Shown: in pieces, positions 8,752 through 16,841 of the stretch
Position numbering within the stretch: the first letter of the stretch is position 1
Layout: every line of letters starts with the position of its first letter
Source of the DNA: Acidimicrobiales bacterium
GTDB taxonomy: Bacteria; Actinomycetota; Acidimicrobiia; Acidimicrobiales; Ilumatobacteraceae
Direction of reading: 5' to 3'
Length of the DNA stretch: 42,794 bases
NCBI GenBank assembly: GCA_947465505.1
Contig: CANIBN010000003.1
Coordinates: 1-42,794 of the forward strand
The notes under the pieces: generated by a model
Told to the model about the DNA's origin: nothing
Database searches by the model: none
The model's input: only the letters and a program-made list of their open reading frames with translations
Program-made: the position numbers and the translations under genes

Positions 8752-9881
8752 ACGAGAACAGATTCCTGATCGTCAGAGCTCGAGCCGTCGCCCGGTCCTT
8801 CATCACCCTCGTGCGCGTCGGAATCCCCGGGATTTCGGTAATGGTGCACGATGCGCCACGCGACAAGGAATGCCAACAGCAGCAGAAGGATGAGCAGTGG
8901 AAGAAGCGGGGGCGCAAACGTCTGGGCCGACCGACGTGTTGGCTGAGAGGCGGCCTCGTCGCCACCTGCCTTCGGCGTGACAATGACCGACGCCTTGGCA
9001 ACAAAGAGTGCGGGGACACCTCGCACGTCCTCGGCGAGTTCGATGCTCTGGCCCGGCAGGAGTTCCGGGAACGCTCTCTCACCGAGATCATGCTTCCCCG
9101 TGCCGAAGGCACCCTCCACGGTGAGATGGTACGAACCAGCCTGGCGAACGTTGCCGAGGTTGGCGATACGGAAGCGCACACTCACCTTGCCATTGGAGGG
9201 GTTCAAGCCCCCCTTGTAGGACACCCGGAAGGCCTCCGTGGCGAGGTTCGACCGCAGTTGTCCGTGCACTCGGAGATAGAGCCGCACACCAGTACGCCGA
9301 AACACCAGCAGCGTGTTCTCCTTACCGACCTTCGTGGGCATCTCGTTTGAGGCCACGATGCCACCCACATGATCACCGGGGTCTGCACCAGCAGGAATAG
9401 TGACGGTGTACGGAATCAGAACCTGTTTGCCTGCCGGGATGGTGACGTTCTCCTGTGCAAGCTTGATCCACGAACCCACGTCGACCGGGTTCTGGTCACC
9501 CGAGAGCAGTGCGAAGCTTCCGTCCGGGTTGTTGATTCCGTCGGTGGCATAGACCCGGAGATTCAGTGAGACGTTTCCGTAGTTCTGCACGCTGACGGAG
9601 TCCTCAATGGTGACTCCGCCGTCGGAGTCATAGGAGAAGTAGGCGCGCTGGCCGTCCCCGCCGGGAACGATGGTCCAGCTCTGGATGACCTCGTCGCCGG
9701 GCTTGAGCGGCGCGCCATTCGGCAGCGCCAACGAGGTGGTCGGTGAAGTAGCGCTCGGCGGTGACGTTGCCGGCGGATCGGCGGCAACGGCAGGCCCGGC
9801 ACTGAGGGAAGCAATCAGCGTTCCGATGAGCGCAGCAAGCGTGAGCCGGGAGAGCGGGGCGGTGAAGGATCGTGCGTGCAT
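8748..9881 (-). CDS. DUF916-like (WxL-interacting type) membrane-anchored surface protein
   Basis: This 377-residue protein has a signal peptide (about 1-33), a beta-rich domain containing the DUF916 hallmark in AGADPGDHVGGIVAS, a second Ig-like domain with FRIANLGNVRQAGSY, one C-terminal membrane helix (LLPLLILLLLLAFLVAW) and an acidic tail. This matches the layout of WxL-interacting proteins of Firmicutes (DUF916, DUF3324-like, TM). The gene directly upstream encodes a WxL-like protein, the expected partner. I chose the ATG at 9881 because it begins the signal peptide. A 12-base stem hairpin separates it from the upstream gene. Confidence 0.75.
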   Translation of the reverse strand: MHARSFTAPLSRLTLAALIGTLIASLSAGPAVAADPPATSPPSATSPTTSLALPNGAPLKPGDEVIQSWTIVPGGDGQRAYFSYDSDGGVTIEDSVSVQNYGNVSLNLRVYATDGINNPDGSFALLSGDQNPVDVGSWIKLAQENVTIPAGKQVLIPYTVTIPAGADPGDHVGGIVASNEMPTKVGKENTLLVFRRTGVRLYLRVHGQLRSNLATEAFRVSYKGGLNPSNGKVSVRFRIANLGNVRQAGSYHLTVEGAFGTGKHDLGERAFPELLPGQSIELAEDVRGVPALFVAKASVIVTPKAGGDEAASQPTRRSAQTFAPPLLPLLILLLLLAFLVAWRIVHHYRNPGDSDAHEGDEGPGDGSSSDDQESVLV

Positions 9882-9905
9882 GGTGTGTCGTCCGTAAATG
9901 CCGGT

Positions 9906-9938
9906 GGCGGTATGGGGCAACTGCCGCCCCATACCGCC
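9906..9938 (-). terminator. Hairpin between the WxL-like gene and the DUF916-like gene
   Basis: A perfect 12-base stem (9906-9917 with 9927-9938) with a nine-base loop lies in the 89-base gap between the two genes. No T-run follows. It is likely a partial terminator or mRNA-processing barrier that lowers expression of the DUF916-like, membrane and phosphatase genes relative to the abundant surface protein. Confidence 0.55.
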
Positions 9939-9970
9939 GAACCGACGTGAAGTTGGAAGGTGTGTCTTGC

Positions 9971-11803
9971 TCAGATGAGCGACAGCGTCAGGCTGCCCGT
10001 GTAGACCTGAGCATCTGCCGTGACCGGGATGAGCATGAGCAGTCGTCCATCGATCTGTGCCTCGCCGAGACCTGCTCCGGCCGCGGCCGATGCGAGGACG
10101 TTCGGGGTGGCATCGCCGAGGCCATCGCCGCTCGATACACCGGTACCGGGGAGAACGGTCGCACCTGCGGTGGCAACCTGATCGTACGTATCGTATGCCG
10201 CGGACGTTGCGGTGATCTTCGGGATCCAGCCGAGGTAGTTCCCGCTGAACGAACCGCTGACCGAACCCGTGAGGCTTCCGGCCGTGGCCGTGACGCTCCA
10301 CCCGAGATCGGAGTCGCGGGTGTCGAGCACGGTCACCTGGCTGAGCCGGCCGTTGGCGGTGAAGAAGTTGCCGCCGAGGCTCGCGTCATCGGCCAGACGA
10401 ACCAGTTCGGCCGTTCCCATGTCCAACGTGCACGCAGCGCTGCCGCCACCTGCCTCGGTTCCCGAGCCCGTTGCCGTTGCCGACGCGAGGGTCTTCGGGA
10501 AACCGGGGAACACACCACTCGTTGCAGTGAAGGAGTCGAGTGCACCGTAGACGCCACACTTCACGTAGATGAGCAGGGCGCCTGCCGGCCGGGTGACACT
10601 GTTGTCCTGACCGATGACCTGGTTGGAGTTCGGCGTCGCCTGCACGTTTGCGGCTGTACCGGTGAAGCTTCCACCACCCGTGGGGCTGTCCGAGTATCCC
10701 GACGGCGTGATGGTGAACGTATAGAGCGTGCCACCCGTGAGGCCGGTGATCGTCTCCGACGTGCCGGTAACACCCGTGTACGGGCCGGCGACGAAGGCGG
10801 AAGTTCCGGTGTTCGGGCTGACAGTGATGGTGTATCCCGTCGGGGCCGGGCTCGGCGCGGTCCAACTCAGGGTGACCTCCTCAGCGCCAGGGGTTCCCTG
10901 CAGGTTGGTCACCGCTCCACGCTGAGCGGGGTTCGGCGTCGAGGTACCGGTGCTGGACAGCGTGCTGTTACCAACGCTGTTCGTGGCAAGTGCCTTGAAA
11001 CAGTAGGTCGTGCCGTTGGTGAGACCCGTCACGACGAGCGGGGACGACGCACCGCTGACGTTCTTGGCGCTGTCCTCTGTCGTACAGGTGGAGTCGTACA
11101 CCTTGACCGTGTAGCCAGTGGTCGACGGGTTACCGTCGATCGCCGTGCCAGCGGTGAACGCAACCGACACCTGTCCGTCGCCGGCAGTCCGTGCGCCCAG
11201 CGTCGGGGCGTTGGGCACGAACCCCACCTTGTAGGTGAAGTTGTTCACTCCGCCGGTGCTGTTGTCTGCCGTGATGGTCAGCGGCGTCTTCCAGTACTTG
11301 ACGTTCTCGGTGGTTGTGCCGTCGTTGAGGGCACACGCCACTCCGATCCAGTACTGGCCCGCAGAGACCGACGAGAACGCTGCGTTCTTGAACGACAGGT
11401 TCGTGAGGTTTGCAACAGGGACATCGGCAGTGCTGAGGCCTGGGTTGATGTTCTTGGCCTGCGTGCCGGTTGTGTAGCGCAGGTAGGCCGTGAAGCTCGC
11501 ACCAGTCGGGGCTGCAAAGTTGAACACCATCGCCGCTGGATCCTCCGAACGCGGTGTGATGAATGTCTGCACCGAGTAGTTGCTCGACGCATCGCCAGGG
11601 CACACCTGAGCGCTGTCGAAGCCGAGTGCAAACGTGTCGTCGCTCTTGCCACTGGAGGGAGTAACGGTGACGGTGCCGGTTGCAGATGCCGGGTCGGTCT
11701 GGGCGGCGCTGGCCGTGGTGGCGTTTGCCACCACAACCAGTCCGCCGGCGAGGGCAGAGAGCCCCGCCAAGGTCGCCGCGAGGCGCTTGTAGTTTCGTTT
11801 CAA
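9971..11803 (-). CDS. Secreted WxL-like surface protein with two FN3 domains
   Basis: The 610-residue product has a signal peptide (about 1-34), a two-cysteine domain (about 42-190; CPGD and GVACA) shared with three other proteins of this locus, two fibronectin type III domains (about 198-290 and 293-390) and a C-terminal domain resembling WxL domains: VLDTRDSDLGWSVTATAGS with W502, a second tryptophan at 526, and the end PVTADAQVYTGSLTLSLI. WxL domains bind peptidoglycan non-covalently. Start is a TTG at 11803 with GAAAGGG upstream. It lies 45 bases after a PstS-like gene and is probably co-transcribed with it. The WxL call rests on pattern; the second motif is WIP rather than WxL. Confidence 0.75.
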   Translation of the reverse strand: MKRNYKRLAATLAGLSALAGGLVVVANATTASAAQTDPASATGTVTVTPSSGKSDDTFALGFDSAQVCPGDASSNYSVQTFITPRSEDPAAMVFNFAAPTGASFTAYLRYTTGTQAKNINPGLSTADVPVANLTNLSFKNAAFSSVSAGQYWIGVACALNDGTTTENVKYWKTPLTITADNSTGGVNNFTYKVGFVPNAPTLGARTAGDGQVSVAFTAGTAIDGNPSTTGYTVKVYDSTCTTEDSAKNVSGASSPLVVTGLTNGTTYCFKALATNSVGNSTLSSTGTSTPNPAQRGAVTNLQGTPGAEEVTLSWTAPSPAPTGYTITVSPNTGTSAFVAGPYTGVTGTSETITGLTGGTLYTFTITPSGYSDSPTGGGSFTGTAANVQATPNSNQVIGQDNSVTRPAGALLIYVKCGVYGALDSFTATSGVFPGFPKTLASATATGSGTEAGGGSAACTLDMGTAELVRLADDASLGGNFFTANGRLSQVTVLDTRDSDLGWSVTATAGSLTGSVSGSFSGNYLGWIPKITATSAAYDTYDQVATAGATVLPGTGVSSGDGLGDATPNVLASAAAGAGLGEAQIDGRLLMLIPVTADAQVYTGSLTLSLI

Positions 11804-11848
11804 GTTGTTTCCCTTTCGGAGAGTTCGTGCTGTCGTCGAACGGCTGGG

Positions 11849-13174
11849 TCAGCCGTTGTTGGCGAGCAGGCCGCCCTGGGTCGTCGTGTTTCCGCAGCCC
11901 GTGGTCGGGTCGCTTCCGAGGCTGTTGAAGCCGAATGCGTTCACGATCGCCTGTGCAGCGCTGCTGCAGATCAGCGAGGTGGAGCCCTTGAACATCTCGA
12001 TGATGGCGGCATCGCCAGTCGAGTTGTCGAGGTTGTCGGTGAGCACAATGTTGTAGACATTGCGGTTCCACGCCGTGTCGCTGTAGCCGTCGGAATTCGG
12101 CGACCACTTGCTGCCAACGGCGGCGCCGCTGTCGTAGGTCACGAACGTCTTGCCACCGGCCTTGCCGAGAGACACACCAGTACCCGGATCAGGCGAGGAG
12201 AGCCCGTTCGACTTGGAGATCCACCCGCTTGCGGCGAAGCCGACAATCACCTGCACGTCATCACAGGCCACAGCGCTTCCACCGGCAACGCCGTCGCAGA
12301 TCGCGTTCGTGGCGGTCAACAGAGCGTTTGCCTTTGCCTTGAGGTCCGGCCCGTGGTTCTCCTGGAGACGTGCGCCGTTCCCGATGCCGTTGCAGAAAGT
12401 GGTACCGGTTGCTTCCTGAGACGAGGTGTTCCCCGTCTTGCCGTACCACGTCTTATAGGTGCCAGACGAGGTCTGGATGCCGCAGGGGACGATCACCGTC
12501 CCGCTCTTCACGAGGACGCCGTCGGTGTACAGGCTCGTCAGTTCCGCCTTCGTGAGCGAGTCGATTGCGTTGTGGTACGAGCCACCGTCGACATCGAGCG
12601 TCTTCGGCTTGCTGTAGGCGAAGGTAAGCGCGTCCTTGCCGAAGGGAAGGGCAGTCAGGTTCGTGCCGACAGCGTTCGACGGGCTCGAGGAGGACCGAGC
12701 GAAGTCGACGAGGCCAGCGATGTTGCGGCTGTTGTTGCAGTTCGCAGCGGTGATGGCTGAGGTCACCGTGAGGCCCGAGTACCACACGCCGCCGGTCTGG
12801 CGGCTGAGGACCTTCTGGCCTTCACCGGAACCATTCGGACGGAGGATGAGCGGCGAACCGAGCTTGGTGGCGATGCACTCACGCTTGGTGGCGTCTGCCT
12901 CGCCGGGGATCGTGGCGTCGAAGTTGACGATCTGCTTGTAGCCGGTTGCCTCGGAGGTCACGAGGGGGGTGTAGGTCTTTCCGTTGGCAAACCCACCCAG
13001 CGCATTCATGACGTCCTGCGTCGTATCGGAACCGAATCCGAAGAGTGGCGCCTTGTACTGCTGGGGTTCGGCGTTTGCCGTGTGCGTGCTGGCGATCCCT
13101 GCGCCGGCCAGACCGGCGAGCGCTGCAGCACCAGCCACGAGGCTGATGATTTTCTTGGTGGTCGGTGACGACAT
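11849..13174 (-). CDS. Secreted PstS-like substrate-binding protein
   Basis: The 441-residue product starts with a signal peptide (MSSPTTKKIISLVAGAAALA onward, to about residue 35). The mature part begins FGFGSDTTQDVM, like the first phosphate-contact loop of PstS, and continues with ILRPNGSGEGQK, VDFARSSS and FGKDALTFAYSKP. These correspond in order to PBP-like ligand loops. Six or more cysteines suggest disulfides. There is no lipobox, membrane helix or LPXTG, so it is secreted freely or held by another protein. The ATG at 13174 is preceded by AAAGGGAACG. The ligand may be phosphate, a phosphorylated compound or another oxyanion; sequence alone does not decide. Confidence 0.75.
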   Translation of the reverse strand: MSSPTTKKIISLVAGAAALAGLAGAGIASTHTANAEPQQYKAPLFGFGSDTTQDVMNALGGFANGKTYTPLVTSEATGYKQIVNFDATIPGEADATKRECIATKLGSPLILRPNGSGEGQKVLSRQTGGVWYSGLTVTSAITAANCNNSRNIAGLVDFARSSSSPSNAVGTNLTALPFGKDALTFAYSKPKTLDVDGGSYHNAIDSLTKAELTSLYTDGVLVKSGTVIVPCGIQTSSGTYKTWYGKTGNTSSQEATGTTFCNGIGNGARLQENHGPDLKAKANALLTATNAICDGVAGGSAVACDDVQVIVGFAASGWISKSNGLSSPDPGTGVSLGKAGGKTFVTYDSGAAVGSKWSPNSDGYSDTAWNRNVYNIVLTDNLDNSTGDAAIIEMFKGSTSLICSSAAQAIVNAFGFNSLGSDPTTGCGNTTTQGGLLANNG

Positions 13175-13268
13175 GGTGGTCGACGTTCCCTTTCGAAAGA
13201 CAAGATGCGCCCGGGTCGTTCCCGGTCGGTCAGGCCGTTCGTGACCCAACGCCTCGCACTGTCTCAGG

Positions 13269-13290
13269 GCAAGGTGTCACCGAGGTGTCG
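13269..13290 (-). promoter_or_regulatory. Weak Pho-box-like tandem repeat upstream of the PstS-like gene
   Basis: On the minus strand CGACACCTCGG (13290-13280) and TGACACCTTGC (13279-13269) repeat with exact 11-nt spacing. The shared core GACACCT is off the G(T/G)TCA consensus, so this is a weaker candidate than the other sites. It sits about 95 bases upstream of the PstS-like start, in the only sizeable gap (171 bases) between pstB2 and that gene. Confidence 0.35.
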
Positions 13291-13345
13291 CCATCGTGTA
13301 CTCAGCGTCTTTCGGCAATGAGTTCATCTGGATGACGCTTGTGCG

Positions 13346-14221
13346 TCAGCCAAATTGACCGGTGACGTAAGCAGCGGTACGGCTGTCCTGCGGCGAACCG
13401 AACATTGCCGATGTCGGCCCGTGTTCGACGATGTGACCGGGTGTTCCATCCTGTGCGAGGAAGAAGGCGCACTGGTCCGACACGCGAGCCGCTTGCTGCA
13501 TGTTGTGCGTGACGATCACGATGGTGACCTCCGACTTCAATTCGGAGATCGTCTCCTCGATCCGGAACGTCGACGTCGGGTCGAGCGCCGAGCACGGCTC
13601 GTCCATGAGGAGCACGCGAGGCCGGATTGCCAGGGCTCGAGCGATGCAGAGTCGCTGCTGCTGACCCCCCGACAGACCACCGCCAGGCTGGCGCAGACGG
13701 TCGCGTACTTCTCGCCAGAGACCCGCCTTGGACAGACACTGCTCAACAATCTCGTCCTTGACCGCGGTGGGCACCTTGAGCCCCGTCAGTCGAAGGCTCG
13801 CAACGACGTTGTCGTAGATCGACATGGCCGGGAATGGATTCGGCTTTTGGAACACCATGCCGATTTGGCGGCGCGCATCGGTGAGTCGACGCGCGGGATC
13901 GTAGATGTCCTCGCCGTCGAGCAGCACCTCGCCTGCGAGCGATGCCGACGGAATCATCTCGTGCATCCGATTCAGGATGCGCAGAAACGTCGATTTGCCG
14001 CAGCCCGACGGGCCGATGAGCGCTGTCACCTCGCCCGCCTGCATGTCGAGCGACACACGGTCGAGCACCTGCCGACTCGAGAACCAGGCAGAGATCTCCC
14101 GAGCCTCGATACCGATCAACGGCTTCGCGGTCGTGACTTGGGCGGTGCCCTGGTCGGAACGACGTCCTCGGCTCCGCTGAGCGTCCTCGATACCCGACTT
14201 CTCGTTTCGTACGGTGATCAT
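13346..14221 (-). CDS. pstB: PstB2, second phosphate-type ABC ATPase
   Basis: The 291-residue ATPase has Walker [10 protein letters not shown], the PstB-type Q-loop FQKPNPFP, signature LSGGQQQR, Walker B VLLMDEP and the H-loop [13 protein letters not shown]. These PstB features make phosphate the likely substrate of its partners PstC2/PstA2. It has an N-terminal extension of about 35 residues that PstB1 lacks. GAGGAAACC precedes the ATG at 14221. It is the last gene of the nine-gene operon, separated from pstA2 by five surface-protein genes, an unusual order for a Pst set. Confidence 0.92.
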   Translation of the reverse strand: MITVRNEKSGIEDAQRSRGRRSDQGTAQVTTAKPLIGIEAREISAWFSSRQVLDRVSLDMQAGEVTALIGPSGCGKSTFLRILNRMHEMIPSASLAGEVLLDGEDIYDPARRLTDARRQIGMVFQKPNPFPAMSIYDNVVASLRLTGLKVPTAVKDEIVEQCLSKAGLWREVRDRLRQPGGGLSGGQQQRLCIARALAIRPRVLLMDEPCSALDPTSTFRIEETISELKSEVTIVIVTHNMQQAARVSDQCAFFLAQDGTPGHIVEHGPTSAMFGSPQDSRTAAYVTGQFG

Positions 14222-14242
14222 GGTTTCCTCACTCGATCGTTA

Positions 14243-15193
14243 TCAGACAACGTTGGGGAGCAATCGAAAGAACTCGTCCCACACCAGGTTGCTCACGAGC
14301 AACAGCAGCGGTGTGCCGACGATCCAGGTCAGCGCGTGTCCCCATCTGCGCCACGACCACAGGGAGGCAACGATCGCGACGAGGAGCAGTTGGAGCCAGA
14401 GCACGAGCGCCCACAGTGTTCGAGAGTCGCTCGCTCCGGCCTGTTCCTCGCCCGGCAGGGTTGCCGCCGTGATCACTGCCGCCGGTCCGCCCACCGCGTC
14501 ACCTTGTAGGTCTGCATCCACCCACAGCACGCCGCTCGGGTTGAGCCCACTGCCTCCAGCGGTCGCCAGCACGAGTCGGGATGTACGTCCGCGTGGCGCC
14601 TCGGGTAGTGGATCGCCCGCGCGGCGAACGCCGATCACGGCGAAGCGGAATACGCCCTGTGCAGTGGTTGCGACGATCTCGCTGCCGGGCCGGAGCCTGT
14701 CGAGAGAGGCGAACGGTCCGCCAAACAACAAGCGGCGACCCACGATCACGCTGCGGCCGATCTGTCCGGGAAGCGGTGTGTCGCGCCGATGCCCCGGACC
14801 TGCGTAGAGATTGGAGGACGACGTTCCTTCGACGACGACCTCCTCCACATCGAGTGCAGGTATCTGGAGGTACGCCACGGGAGTCCCTGCGATGACGATT
14901 CGACCATCGCCGTCCAATGGTCCAACCGGAGCGGTGCCCGTGGCGAGGGCACCTCGGAAGCGGTCGTGGAGTCTCTGCTGTGACGCGCCGTGCTGGAAGC
15001 GGCTCACCACGAAGAGGTGAAGAACGGCCGACACCACGAGGACGAAGAGCATCAGGGCAGCACCGCGGACGAGCACAGCGCGCTCGCTCGGTACCGGGGC
15101 AGATGTCGCACTGGGCTTCCCGGCGTCAGGCATCAGGGAGTTATCGGCATCCACCGTTTCGTCGCTCTCGACGACCGTCAGTGAGAAACTCAT
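14243..15193 (-). CDS. Sortase-fold membrane protein lacking the catalytic His, Cys and Arg
   Basis: The 316-residue protein has a membrane helix (about 43-64), a sortase-like domain (about 98-230) and two C-terminal membrane helices (about 260-279 and 288-304). The domain follows the class E/F pattern: YLQIPALDVEEVVVEG, LYAGPGH, TPLPGQIGRSVIVGRR, GGPFASLDRLRPGSEI. However, the catalytic His of the usual GHR is R153, the LTTC cysteine position is A212 (LVLATAGG), and no Arg is found where the third residue is expected. It should therefore not perform transpeptidation. It overlaps the upstream gene by one base (TGATG). A structural or chaperone role is inference. Confidence 0.8.
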   Translation of the reverse strand: MSFSLTVVESDETVDADNSLMPDAGKPSATSAPVPSERAVLVRGAALMLFVLVVSAVLHLFVVSRFQHGASQQRLHDRFRGALATGTAPVGPLDGDGRIVIAGTPVAYLQIPALDVEEVVVEGTSSSNLYAGPGHRRDTPLPGQIGRSVIVGRRLLFGGPFASLDRLRPGSEIVATTAQGVFRFAVIGVRRAGDPLPEAPRGRTSRLVLATAGGSGLNPSGVLWVDADLQGDAVGGPAAVITAATLPGEEQAGASDSRTLWALVLWLQLLLVAIVASLWSWRRWGHALTWIVGTPLLLLVSNLVWDEFFRLLPNVV

Positions 15194-16104
15194 CAGGACA
15201 CCGTCCGACTTGCTCGCTGTCTGCGAGCGACCGAGAGGGCAGCCGCGGCGAGCAGAAGCGCCGTCCCGATCGCGATGCCGAGCGGTTTGGACAGGTTGTT
15301 TCCCTTGCTCGAATCGAGCGAAGTGACAGTGTCGCGCAACGGCCCTGCCTCGACGACCTGCTCTGCGGCCACCACCCCAACGGCCTGCTCCCGAGCACCC
15401 ACAAGTGCCGTCGTGGTTGGTTCTGTAGCCAAACGATTCTCGGTGGCACTGAGGGTCGTTGCCGGCGCCACTGGGCTCACAGCGGATGGGACTGTTTCGC
15501 TTCCTGCAACTGCTGCGCTATCGCCTTCCGAGGACGTGTCTGCCGGCTCATCGAGCAGCGTCATGAACGCGCCCCGATTCGCTGATGTGGAGATGGCCAC
15601 ACGCCGAGCCCAGAATCGGGTCGTGCGGGTAACCCCCTCGGCATCCTGCTTCGTGCAGGCAACACCGATCCAGTACTCGCCTGTCGGCATGGCATTGAAC
15701 GCCTTTCCCGAGAAGGTCAGATCGTCGGGAGGGATCACTTGTCCGTCGGTCAGTCCCGGATTGCGGTTTCGGACCCAGCTCTGTGTGGTGTCTCGCAGCC
15801 CACTCGTGAAGCCTCTGCCCTTCGGGAGTCCGAGCGAGTACGTCAACGACGCGGGATCATTCCCGATCGGCGTGACGAAGGTATGCCAGAGGTAGCCGGC
15901 CTCGCTGTCGCCCTGACAACGTTGTTGCGAAGCGAACGTCATCGAGAGCACATCGTCCCGCAGCGAGGGCTCGGGCGCAATCAGGAGAACCGGTTCCGTG
16001 GCGGCCTGTGCCGAGTCGATACCGACGTTCAGCATTCCAGCGAGCGACATCGGCAACACACCGGCGAGTACAGCGATGGAGCCGAACCGCTTCAGCAGCG
16101 TCAT
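15193..16104 (-). CDS. Tail-anchored surface protein with the locus-specific two-cysteine domain
   Basis: The 303-residue product has a signal peptide (about 1-34), then the two-cysteine domain (about 38-175). Its marks (RCQGD, YLWHTFVTP, RNRNPGLTDGQVIPP, GEYWIGVACT, TRFWARRVAIS) align closely with the N-terminal domain of the five-FN3 protein at 23846-25861. A Thr/Ala/Glu-rich stalk follows (about 180-265), then one membrane helix (IAIGTALLLAAAALSVA) and an Arg-rich tail. No LPXTG precedes the helix, which fits with a sortase neighbour that lacks catalytic residues. I placed the start at 16104 (ATGA overlap with the gene before it) rather than further upstream. Confidence 0.75.
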   Translation of the reverse strand: MTLLKRFGSIAVLAGVLPMSLAGMLNVGIDSAQAATEPVLLIAPEPSLRDDVLSMTFASQQRCQGDSEAGYLWHTFVTPIGNDPASLTYSLGLPKGRGFTSGLRDTTQSWVRNRNPGLTDGQVIPPDDLTFSGKAFNAMPTGEYWIGVACTKQDAEGVTRTTRFWARRVAISTSANRGAFMTLLDEPADTSSEGDSAAVAGSETVPSAVSPVAPATTLSATENRLATEPTTTALVGAREQAVGVVAAEQVVEAGPLRDTVTSLDSSKGNNLSKPLGIAIGTALLLAAAALSVARRQRASRTVS

Positions 16105-16841
16105 CGCAGTGCGTCCTTCTCTGCTGTTGCACGCTGTGCTCGCGACGCCCGCACAAACGTTGCAACGGAACCGATCAGCACCAGGACACAGACCACCGCG
16201 AGCACGATCCAGAGGGTGTTCGATCGTTTGTCGAGGTTCTTCGCCTTCTGGAGAACTGTCCACTGCATGCTGGTGGGTGACGATTCGATAGAGATCAGCG
16301 TGTCCCAATACTGAGCCGTGACCCCCTTGCCGTCGGTACACGCGACCCCCATGCGGTACTCGCCGCTCGGCAGATAATCGATCGGCAGACGTTTGAAGCT
16401 GAACGACGGCAGCTCGATGATCTGTCCCGGTTGGCCTGGGGTGGAATTCGCCCCGAGCAGTTGGTTCATGTACGGACGGCCCTCGGAGGTATAGATCGCA
16501 ACGCGCGCGTCGTTCTCTGGGCCCTCCGGGCCGGTCACCATGTACCGCAAGGATCCGGGGTCATCCGTGCTCGGCACGACGAAACTCTGCACACGCCAGT
16601 CGTCATTCATGCTGTCCCCGGGACACGTTGCGCCACGGGGAAGACGGAGCGAGAACGCTGACTCGTGCGTGCCGGCGGTGAACGGACGAAGTCGGTTGTT
16701 TGCCTGCACGGCCTCGGCATCTCCCGATCTGCGAGCAGCCGCAACTGCCGTGCCGACAGGGATCTGAACCGCGACCGGGAGAGCAGCCAACAGCGCAAGC
16801 GCTGCGAACAGGCGACGAATGGTTTGGACGCTGAGGTTCAT
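16101..16841 (-). CDS. Second tail-anchored surface protein with the two-cysteine domain
   Basis: The 246-residue product has a signal peptide (about 1-34), a shorter version of the same two-cysteine domain (TCPGD, WRVQSFVVPSTDDPGSL, TPGQPGQIIELP, GEYRMGVACT, AQYWDTLISIE), then directly a membrane helix (TLWIVLAVVCVLVLIGSVATFV) and a short basic tail. It has no stalk, so the domain would sit close to the membrane. The ATG at 16841 overlaps the stop of the 880-residue gene (ATGA); another ATG four codons upstream is possible. Function is unknown; tight coupling with the other surface genes suggests a shared complex. Confidence 0.75.
   Translation of the reverse strand: MNLSVQTIRRLFAALALLAALPVAVQIPVGTAVAAARRSGDAEAVQANNRLRPFTAGTHESAFSLRLPRGATCPGDSMNDDWRVQSFVVPSTDDPGSLRYMVTGPEGPENDARVAIYTSEGRPYMNQLLGANSTPGQPGQIIELPSFSFKRLPIDYLPSGEYRMGVACTDGKGVTAQYWDTLISIESSPTSMQWTVLQKAKNLDKRSNTLWIVLAVVCVLVLIGSVATFVRASRAQRATAEKDALR

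Noticed and set aside
9872-12760. A 962-codon open frame on the plus strand, opposite the WxL-like and PstS-like genes
   Set aside because: It mirrors two real genes with signal peptides and recognisable domains. Its translation is Arg/Gly/Val-rich with no domain, as expected for an antisense frame in high-GC DNA.
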